Origin: Burkholderiales bacterium
Lineage (GTDB): Bacteria; Pseudomonadota; Gammaproteobacteria; Burkholderiales; Burkholderiaceae_F
NCBI GenBank assembly: GCA_016716275.1
Contig: JADJWR010000001.1
Coordinates: 682,001 to 746,000 of the forward strand
DNA: 64,000 nucleotides
Direction of reading: 5' to 3'
Part shown: in pieces, positions 42,356-50,341 of the stretch
Layout: each line of letters begins with the position of its first letter
Position numbering within the stretch: position 1 is the first letter of the stretch
Notes under the pieces: model-generated
What the model was told of the DNA's origin: nothing
What the model saw: the letters and a program-made list of their open reading frames with translations, nothing else
Database searches by the model: none
Made by a program: the position numbers and the translations under genes

Positions 42356-42820
42356 TCAGGCAGGCGAAGTGACGGGCTGCGGGCGCAGGTGTTCGACGAG
42401 CGCCGCCGGCAGCCGCGCCGGCGCCAGTCGCGCGGTGTCGACGCAGGCCACCTTGACGCGCGCCGCGGCGAGCAGCTCGGCGCCCCGCCGCGCCCGCTGG
42501 CTGAACACGACATAGGTGCGCGCGCGCTCGACGATCGTCGCCTCGATGGTCAGCGAATCGTCGAGTCGCGCCGGACGTAGGTACTGCACCGAAAGCCCGG
42601 CGACGACGAACTGCAGCCGCTCGGCCACCGCCATCTGCCGCTGGTCGAAGCCGAGCGAACGCAGCCACTCGGTGCGGCAGCGCTCGAAGTACTTGAGGTA
42701 GTTGGCGTAGTAGACGATGCCGGCGGCGTCGGTGTCCTCGTAGTAGACGCGGACGGTCCAGAGAAAGTCGGCGCGGTCGTCGGTGGCGGGCTCCACGGGC
42801 AACGAGTGTATCGCGGGCAT
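42356..42820 (-). CDS. ybgC: Acyl-CoA thioesterase YbgC
   Basis: The 154-residue hot-dog thioesterase has the family active site: VRVYYEDTDAAGIVYYANYLKYFERCRTEW begins near residue 22, with the catalytic aspartate in YEDTDAAG. It is the usual first gene of the Tol-Pal operon. The ATG at 42820 (MPAIHSLPVEP) is chosen because the sequence further upstream is alanine/arginine-rich shadow. It probably acts on lipid acyl-CoA or acyl-ACP species. Confidence 0.93.
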   Translation of the reverse strand: MPAIHSLPVEPATDDRADFLWTVRVYYEDTDAAGIVYYANYLKYFERCRTEWLRSLGFDQRQMAVAERLQFVVAGLSVQYLRPARLDDSLTIEATIVERARTYVVFSQRARRGAELLAAARVKVACVDTARLAPARLPAALVEHLRPQPVTSPA

Positions 42821-42874
42821 CGCCGCGGCCGCTGCAGCCGGGCGTGCGGGAACCAATCGCCGGGAGGTGCCGTC

Positions 42875-42880
42875 TACAAT
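42875..42880 (+). promoter_or_regulatory. Candidate -10 box for the peptide ABC transporter operon
   Basis: TACAAT matches TATAAT at five of six positions and lies 57 bases before the ATG at 42937. The region 17 bp upstream (ACCAAT) is a weak -35. It sits in the short divergent gap between ybgC and the binding-protein gene. Confidence 0.35.
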
Positions 42881-42936
42881 CGCGGCCCTCGACCCCACGG
42901 CGCTTCGCCCGCGAACGTCGCCGACCGCCAGCCACC

Positions 42937-45204
42937 ATGGTTCTGTCCCGCCCGCTGCTTAGGCTCGCCGCCGCGCTCGCGGCGCTCGCGGCGCTCGCGG
43001 CGCTGGCTGCCTGCAGCCGCGTGACCAACAGCCCGCATCCGGCCGGCGCCGAGTCGAGCAACACCCTTTACACCGCCTTCACCGCGCGCTCGCCGAAGTA
43101 CCTCGATCCGACCAGTTCGTACTCCAACGACGAGACGCCTTACACCTACCAGGTCTACGAGCCGCCTTACAGCTACCACTACCTGAAGCGGCCCTACGAG
43201 CTGCGGCCGCGTGGCGCCGAGCGGGTGGTGCTGCCGCGCTACTTCGACGCCGGAGGCCGGGAACTGCCGGCCGATGCGCCGGGCGAGTCGATCGCCGAGA
43301 GCGTCTACGACATCCCGATCCGCAAGGGCATCCTGTTCGCGCCGCACCCGGCGTTCGCTAGGGACGGCGCCGGCAACCACGTCTACCACGCGATGAAACG
43401 GGAGGACGTCGACGGCAAGTACCGGATCGCCGACTTCGCGGCGACCGGCACCCGCGAGCTGACGGCGCACGACTACGTCTACGCGATCCGCCGGCTGGCC
43501 ACGCCGCGCATCAAGTCGCCGTCGTTCTCGCTGATGAGCGAGTACATCGTCGGCCTGAAGGAATACGGCGAGCGCATCGCCGAAGTCGACCGCGCGCTGC
43601 GCAAGGACCTGCAGCCGACCGACCGCGACCTGCCGATGCTCGACTTCCGCCAGTACGCCTTTGCCGGCGCCGAGGCGCTCGACGACCACACCTTGCGCAT
43701 CCGCATCAAGGGCAAGTACCCGCAGTTCAAGTACTGGCTGGCGATGACCTTCTTCTCGCCGATCCCGTGGGAGGCGGAGAAGTTCTACGCGCAGCCGGGC
43801 ATGGCCGAGAAGAACCTGACGCTGAACTACTGGCCGGTGGGCACCGGTCCGTACATGCTGACCGAGTTCCTCGAGAATCGGCGCCACGTGCTCGAGCGCA
43901 ACCCGAACTTCCGCGGCGAGCCCTACCCGTGCGAAGGCGAGCCGAAGGACGCCGCCGCCGGCGTGCTGGCCGACTGCGGCAAGGCGACGCCGTTCGTCGA
44001 CCGCGTCGTCTTCGAGATCGAGAAGGAAGCGATTCCGCTGAAGACCAAGTTCTTCCAGGGCTACTACGACGCGCCGCAGATCGAGCGGCTCGACGTCGGC
44101 ACCGGCTTCATCGTCGAGATGGCCGACTCGGCCGACAAGGACGCCGAGTACAAGGCCAAGGGCATCCGACTGCCGACGACGATCGAGGCGAACACCTGGT
44201 ACCTCGGCTTCAACATGCTCGACCCGGTGGTCGGCGACGGCGACTCGCCCGAGCAGAGCGCGCGCAACCGCAAGCTGCGGCAGGCGCTGTCGATCGCCAT
44301 CGACTGGGAGGAACACCTCGCGATCTTCGAGAAGGGGCAGGGCGTGGCCGCGCAGGGTCCGCTGCCGCCGGGGCTGTTCGGCTACCGCGAGGACGGCCCG
44401 GCCGCCTTCAACCCGGTCGTCTACCGCAAGGTCGACGGCCGGCTGGAGCGCCGATCGATCGAGGAGGCGAAGAAGCTGCTCGCCGAGGCCGGCTACCCGA
44501 ACGGTCGCGACGAGAAGACCGGCCGGCCGCTGGTGCTGAACTTCGACTACCTGAGCGCGCTGACCCCGGCGGCACGCTCGCTGATGGACTGGTACCAGAA
44601 GCAGTTCGCCAAGATCGGTGTGCAGCTGGAGATCCGCGCCACCGACTACAACCGCTTCCAGGACAAGGTCAACAAGGGCAGCCACCAGATCTACTTCTGG
44701 GGCTGGCTTGCCGACTACCCGGACGCCGAGAACTTCCTGTTCCTTCTCTACGGGCCGAACGCCAAGTCGCTGACCAACGGCAACGGCGAGAACGCGTCGA
44801 ACTACCGCAACAAGGAGTTCGACAGGCGCTTCGAGCAGATGAAGTTCGAGGAAGACGGGCCGGTGAAGGCCAGGCTGATCGACGAGATGATCCGCATCGC
44901 GCAGGAGGATGCGGTCTGGAGCTGGGGCTACTTCCCGACCTCGGCGGCGGCGTTTCACCAGTGGGTGTTCAACGGCAAGCCGACGCAGATCATCCGCAAC
45001 CACATCCAGTACCTGCGCGTCGACCCGCAGCTGCGGGCGCAGAAGATCGCCGAGTGGAACCGGCCGATCTGGTGGCCGGTGGCGCTGATCGCGCTTGCCC
45101 TGATCGCCGCCGTGGTGCCCGCGTTGCGCGCCTACCGGCGGCGCGAGCGCGAGAACGCCGCGCGCACGCTGGCGCGCGAGGCGCACGCGGGGGCGGGGGA
45201 GTGA
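42937..45204 (+). CDS. Peptide-binding lipoprotein of an ABC transporter, SBP family 5, with C-terminal TM helix
   Basis: The 755-residue substrate-binding protein starts with a lipoprotein signal (lipobox LAAC, cysteine about residue 25). The SBP_bac_5 fold is clear: NYWPVGTGPYMLTEFLENRRHVLERNPNF, KLRQALSIAIDWEEHLAIFEKGQG, PNGRDEKTGRPLVLNFDYLS, and a QIYFWGWLADYPDAENFLFLLYG stretch. It is longer than E. coli YejA (about 600 residues) and ends with a hydrophobic segment, WWPVALIALALIAAVVPAL, and a basic tail, so it may be anchored at both ends. It is first in a Yej/Opp-like operon and should bind oligopeptides. Confidence 0.9.
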   Translation: MVLSRPLLRLAAALAALAALAALAACSRVTNSPHPAGAESSNTLYTAFTARSPKYLDPTSSYSNDETPYTYQVYEPPYSYHYLKRPYELRPRGAERVVLPRYFDAGGRELPADAPGESIAESVYDIPIRKGILFAPHPAFARDGAGNHVYHAMKREDVDGKYRIADFAATGTRELTAHDYVYAIRRLATPRIKSPSFSLMSEYIVGLKEYGERIAEVDRALRKDLQPTDRDLPMLDFRQYAFAGAEALDDHTLRIRIKGKYPQFKYWLAMTFFSPIPWEAEKFYAQPGMAEKNLTLNYWPVGTGPYMLTEFLENRRHVLERNPNFRGEPYPCEGEPKDAAAGVLADCGKATPFVDRVVFEIEKEAIPLKTKFFQGYYDAPQIERLDVGTGFIVEMADSADKDAEYKAKGIRLPTTIEANTWYLGFNMLDPVVGDGDSPEQSARNRKLRQALSIAIDWEEHLAIFEKGQGVAAQGPLPPGLFGYREDGPAAFNPVVYRKVDGRLERRSIEEAKKLLAEAGYPNGRDEKTGRPLVLNFDYLSALTPAARSLMDWYQKQFAKIGVQLEIRATDYNRFQDKVNKGSHQIYFWGWLADYPDAENFLFLLYGPNAKSLTNGNGENASNYRNKEFDRRFEQMKFEEDGPVKARLIDEMIRIAQEDAVWSWGYFPTSAAAFHQWVFNGKPTQIIRNHIQYLRVDPQLRAQKIAEWNRPIWWPVALIALALIAAVVPALRAYRRRERENAARTLAREAHAGAGE
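42973..43008 (+). repeat. 9-bp tandem repeat in a signal-peptide coding region
   Basis: GCGCTCGCG is repeated three times without gaps (42973-42981, 42982-42990, 42991-42999), with a fourth partial copy GCGCTGGCT at 43000-43008. It encodes Ala-Leu-Ala units of the hydrophobic core of the lipoprotein signal. Changes in copy number would stay in frame. Confidence 0.9.
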
Positions 45205-45225
45205 GGGCGACGCAGTTTGGCGTCG

Positions 45226-45288
45226 CCCCGGCGCAGGCCGGGGCCCAATCTTCGTCGCGGTCAGATTGGGTCCCGGCCTGCGCCGGGA
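45226..45288. repeat. REP-like inverted repeat (PAQAGAQ / WVPACAGT type)
   Basis: The left arm (45226-45251) and right arm (45263-45288) are reverse complements with two mismatches around an 11-base loop. The core reads CCCGGCGCAGGCCGGG / CCCGGCCTGCGCCGGG and AATCT / AGATT. Translated, the element gives PAQAGAQ and WVPACAG, the familiar hallmark of a dispersed proteobacterial palindrome. It fills the gap between the binding-protein gene and the first permease gene. Confidence 0.85.
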
Positions 45289-45301
45289 CGACGACGCCTC
45301 G

Positions 45302-46279
45302 ATGCTGAACTACATCCTCCGCCGCATCGGCTACGGCGTGCTGATCCTCGTCGGCGTCAACCTCTTCACCTTCCTGCTGTTCTTCACGCTGAACACGCCC
45401 GACGACATGGCGCGCCTGAACATCGGCGGCAAGCGGGTGACGCAGGAGGCGATCGAGAAGTGGAAGGTCGAGCGCGGCTACGACAAGCCGCTGCTCTTCA
45501 ACGGCAAAGACCAGGGAACGCGCAGGCTCACCAACACCATCTTCTTCGAGCGCTCGGTGCAGCTGTTCGCCTTCAGGTTCGGCGCCTCGGACAGCGGCCG
45601 CGACATCGGCTACGAGATCCGCCAGCGGATCGGCCCCTCGCTGGCGGTGGCGCTGCCGACCTACCTGCTCGGGGTGATGGCCACCGTCTGCGTCGCCCTG
45701 CTGATGGTGTTCTTCCGCGCCACCTACCTCGACTTCTGGGGCGTCACGGCGGCGGTGGTGCTGATGTCGATCTCGGCGCTCTTCTACATCATCGTCGGCC
45801 AGTGGTTCTTCTCCAACCTGCTGCGCCTGGTGCCGATCTCGGGCTTCGCCGGCGGCTGGAACCTGGCCGTCTTCCTCGCCCTGCCGATCCTGATCGGCGT
45901 GGTGGCACGCCTCGGCGCCGACTCGCTGCTGTACCGGACCATGTTCCTCGAGGAGATCGGCAAGGACTACGTGCGTACGGCGCGCGCCAAGGGCCTGTCG
46001 GAGGCGGCGGTGCTTTTCCGCCACGTGCTGCGCAACGCCTCGCTGCCGATCCTGACCTCGACCGTGGCGGTGCTGCCGCTGCTGTTCCTCGGCAGCCTGA
46101 TCATGGAGAGCTTCTTCGGCATCCCCGGGCTGGGCAGCTTCACGATCGACGCGATCAACGCGCAGGATTTCGCAGTCGTGCGGGCGATGGTCTTCCTCGG
46201 CTCGGTGCTGTACATCGTCGGCCTGATCCTGACCGACATCTCGTACACGCTGGTCGACCCGAGGATCCGGCTGGCCTGA
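45302..46279 (+). CDS. Peptide ABC transporter permease, YejB/OppB-like
   Basis: The 325-residue permease has the standard N-terminal MLNYILRRIGYGVLILVGVNLFTFLLFF. The BPD_transp_1 EAA-like loop is DYVRTARAKGLSEAAVLFRHVLRNA, and GIPGLGSFTIDAINAQDFAVVRAMVFL follows, with the family ending YTLVDPRIRLA. A periplasmic insert between TM1 and TM2 (about residues 40-110) matches the YejB subgroup. The start ATG at 45302 is 14 bases after the REP-like hairpin. The gene is 2 bases from the next permease. Confidence 0.93.
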   Translation: MLNYILRRIGYGVLILVGVNLFTFLLFFTLNTPDDMARLNIGGKRVTQEAIEKWKVERGYDKPLLFNGKDQGTRRLTNTIFFERSVQLFAFRFGASDSGRDIGYEIRQRIGPSLAVALPTYLLGVMATVCVALLMVFFRATYLDFWGVTAAVVLMSISALFYIIVGQWFFSNLLRLVPISGFAGGWNLAVFLALPILIGVVARLGADSLLYRTMFLEEIGKDYVRTARAKGLSEAAVLFRHVLRNASLPILTSTVAVLPLLFLGSLIMESFFGIPGLGSFTIDAINAQDFAVVRAMVFLGSVLYIVGLILTDISYTLVDPRIRLA

Positions 46280-46281
46280 CG

Positions 46282-47730
46282 ATGCCGAAGCTCGTCTTCC
46301 TCGCCACCGACGTCGCGCTCGCCCTGCTGCTGGCCGGCCTGGCGCTGTACGTCTGGCATGCGCGCCGCTCGCCCGACCTGCGCGTGACCTGGGCTCCGGT
46401 GTTCCGCGACGGGGCGGCGATGAGCGCGCTGGTGATGCTGTCGCTGTTCCTCGTGGTTGCGGTGCTCGACTCGATCCACTTCCGGCCGCTGCTGCCGCGC
46501 GCCGAGGGCGCCGCCGCCGACGCGCCGGCCGCCTACTCGACGCGGACCTACTCGGTGCTGGACCAGCTGCTGCGCGGGCAGATGGAGGGCACCGAGCGCA
46601 CCTACTCGGCGCCGCTGTCGTACCGCTCGTACAGCAAGGAGACGATCGAAGTCGACGGCCGGGCCGTGCGCGAGTTTCCGCGCCTGGCGCACGGCGGTGC
46701 GCACCTGACGGACCCGGCGAGCGAGTGGCTGCCCGATCTGGCGCGGCGCTCGGCCGCGGGTCTGGCCGGCGGCCTGGTTGCGGCGCTGCTGCTGGCGGGC
46801 GCCGTGACGGCGGCACGCGCAGCCCGCCGGCGAGTCGCCTTCGTCGACAGCGCTCGGGCGGTCTGGCGGCGCGAGACCGAGGTGCCGCTGCGCGCGATCG
46901 TCATGACGGCCGGTGCGCTGCTGCTGGTGGCGGGCTGGGTGGCGGCCGTCTGGCCTGCCTATCACGTGCTGGGCACCGACCGCACCGGCAACGACGTGCT
47001 GTACCAGGCGCTGAAGTCCGTGCGCACGGCGATCGTGATCGGCTCGCTGGCGACGCTGGCCACGCTGCCTTTCGCCATCGCCTTCGGCATCCTCGCCGGT
47101 TACTTCAAGGGCTGGGTCGACGACGCGATCCAGTACCTGTACACGGTGCTGTCGTCGATCCCCGGCGTGCTGCTGATCGCCGCCTTCGTGCTGATGATCC
47201 AGGTGTGGATCGACAAGAATCCGCAGCTGTACGAAACGGGGCTGGAGCGCGCCGACGTGCGGCTGCTGCTGCTGTGCGTGATCCTCGGCGTCACCGGCTG
47301 GGCGACGCTGTGCCGGCTGCTGCGCGCCGAGACGCTGAAGCTCTCCGAGCTGGACTACGTGCAGGCGGCGCGTGCCTTCGGCGTCTCGCACTTCGGCATC
47401 ATGCGCCGGCACATCTTCCCCAACCTGATGCACATCGTGCTGATCGTCGCGGTGCTCGACTTCTCGGCACTGGTGCTGTACGAGGCGGTGCTCAGCTACG
47501 TCGGCGTCGGTGTCGACCCGTCGACCGCCAGCTTCGGCTCGATGTTCAACCTGGCGCGCACCGAGATGAGCCGCGACCCGCCGGTGTGGTGGAACCTGCT
47601 GGCGGCCTTCATCTTCATGCTGGCGCTGGTGCTGTCGGCGAACCTCTTCGCCGGCGCGGTGCGCGAGGCCTTCGATCCGCGCGCCCGCGCCTTCCGGCCG
47701 CGGCTGGCCCGGTCGCGGGCTGCCGCTTAA
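46282..47730 (+). CDS. Peptide ABC transporter permease, YejE/OppC-like
   Basis: The 482-residue permease is longer than OppC (about 300 residues). Residues 1-230 hold three hydrophobic segments separated by a large polar region (RTYSVLDQLLRGQMEGTERTYSAPLS...). The BPD_transp_1 domain then follows from YHVLGTDRTGNDVLYQALKS, with the EAA-like loop LDYVQAARAFGVSHFGIMRRHIFPNLMH and SYVGVGVDPSTASFGSMFN. It forms the channel with the preceding permease. The extended N-terminus matches the YejE subgroup of the microcin C / peptide uptake systems. Confidence 0.9.
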   Translation: MPKLVFLATDVALALLLAGLALYVWHARRSPDLRVTWAPVFRDGAAMSALVMLSLFLVVAVLDSIHFRPLLPRAEGAAADAPAAYSTRTYSVLDQLLRGQMEGTERTYSAPLSYRSYSKETIEVDGRAVREFPRLAHGGAHLTDPASEWLPDLARRSAAGLAGGLVAALLLAGAVTAARAARRRVAFVDSARAVWRRETEVPLRAIVMTAGALLLVAGWVAAVWPAYHVLGTDRTGNDVLYQALKSVRTAIVIGSLATLATLPFAIAFGILAGYFKGWVDDAIQYLYTVLSSIPGVLLIAAFVLMIQVWIDKNPQLYETGLERADVRLLLLCVILGVTGWATLCRLLRAETLKLSELDYVQAARAFGVSHFGIMRRHIFPNLMHIVLIVAVLDFSALVLYEAVLSYVGVGVDPSTASFGSMFNLARTEMSRDPPVWWNLLAAFIFMLALVLSANLFAGAVREAFDPRARAFRPRLARSRAAA

Positions 47731-47769
47731 CATCAGGCACCTGTGGTCATTGGAAGCAGGAGTGATGCC

Positions 47770-47994
47770 ATGTCGACGTTGACGCCGGAGATCGCGCGCC
47801 TGTCCCTCGCCGAGCGAATCCAGCTTGTCGAGGACCTCTGGGACAGCATTGCGGCCGAAGCGAGCCACAGCCTGCCGCTAACCGAGGAGCAACTCGCCGA
47901 ACTGCAGCGGCGCGCGCAGGCACACAAGGAACATCCAGGCGCGGCGATCCCCTGGGAGCAGGTTCGCGCGGAGCTTGGCGGGCGCGTCGGCTGA
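47770..47994 (+). CDS. Addiction-module antitoxin, putative (Unstab_antitox / TIGR02574 type)
   Basis: The 74-residue protein opens MSTLTPEIARLSLAERIQLVEDLWDSIA, the LSxxERxxLxxxLWDSI signature of the RelB-like addiction-module component. A region ending LAELQRRAQAHKEHPGAAIPWEQVRAEL then follows, where such proteins carry the DRRLxxYxxxPxxxxxW toxin-facing motif. A good AGGAG (47757-47761) precedes the ATG. The adjacent toxin gene is truncated, so this looks like an orphaned antitoxin. It lies within a peptide transporter operon. Confidence 0.85.
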   Translation: MSTLTPEIARLSLAERIQLVEDLWDSIAAEASHSLPLTEEQLAELQRRAQAHKEHPGAAIPWEQVRAELGGRVG

Positions 47995-48122
47995 TGTGCG
48001 TGCTGCTTCGGCGTTTTCCCTACTCGCTCCTGTATCAGGTTCAGGGCGACACACTCGTTGTCCTGGCATGCTTTCACCGTCGGCGCAACCCACAGGCGCT
48101 GAGTGGCCGCATCGAGCGGTGA
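47994..48122 (+). pseudogene. Truncated RelE/ParE-type toxin, C-terminal half only
   Basis: An ATG overlapping the antitoxin TGA (TGATG) opens a 42-residue frame reading MCVLLRRFPYSLLYQV, then GDTLVVLACFHRRRNP. Full RelE/ParE toxins end with RRxLLxRFPYxxxYxVxxDxVxVLAVFHxRRDP, so this is the toxin tail with the first half (about 50 codons) missing. The frame then ends at TGA 48120-48122. Such a peptide would lack the fold needed for RNase or gyrase activity. The start codon may simply be part of the deletion joint. Confidence 0.8.
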
Positions 48123-48152
48123 CCCGCCGAGCGCATCGACGCCGGAGTTTTC

Positions 48153-50018
<1,866 letters not shown>

Positions 50019-50341
50019 CGCCGACGGCCGCACTTGCCGGTTTCAATAACGCTTTCGCCGCGTCGCCGGTGCGAGACGTTTCGTTGTGCGGCGCAGCGCA
50101 AGCCGGGTTCGCGCATTCGCACTGACGCTGGCCTTCGTTGAACCGTGTGTTCGTTGCGCGCAACACCGCATCGGACGCGCATCCTGAATTGTTGCCAGTG
50201 TGTAACACCGGGAACAAAATCCTCGGGCCTGCGCGCGGGTCCCGGTCCCTCCGGGAAACAGGATCTCAGTGTCCGCGCAGCAAAGTCGTCGGCCGTGCGC
50301 CTTGCGGTCTGCAGAAGATCAGTCTCTTTGGGGGAATATTC
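50019..50341. other. Gene-free region before the TonB-dependent receptor
   Basis: I see no convincing gene in these 323 bases. They include a candidate promoter at 50192-50220 and a small palindrome (TCCCGGTCCCTCCGGGA) around 50239-50255. The end has GGGGGA followed by AATATTC before the receptor ATG. The open frame that joins the receptor from 50138 lacks a signal peptide and is rejected. Confidence 0.6.
50192..50220 (+). promoter_or_regulatory. Candidate sigma70 promoter for the TonB-dependent receptor
   Basis: TTGCCA (50192-50197) and CAAAAT (50215-50220) are separated by 17 bp and match the consensus at five and four of six positions. It lies about 120 bases before the receptor ATG at 50342, leaving a long leader. 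I see no Fur-box-like 19-mer in it. Confidence 0.35.

Noticed and set aside
45217..47730. An 837-residue frame that would start before the first permease gene and end with the second
   Set aside because: The first third is an out-of-frame reading of the REP-like element and the OppB-like gene; only the part from 46282 shows permease sequence.
50138..50341. A 68-residue N-terminal extension of the TonB-dependent receptor
   Set aside because: It lacks a signal peptide and is basic, while the ATG at 50342 begins a perfect signal sequence.
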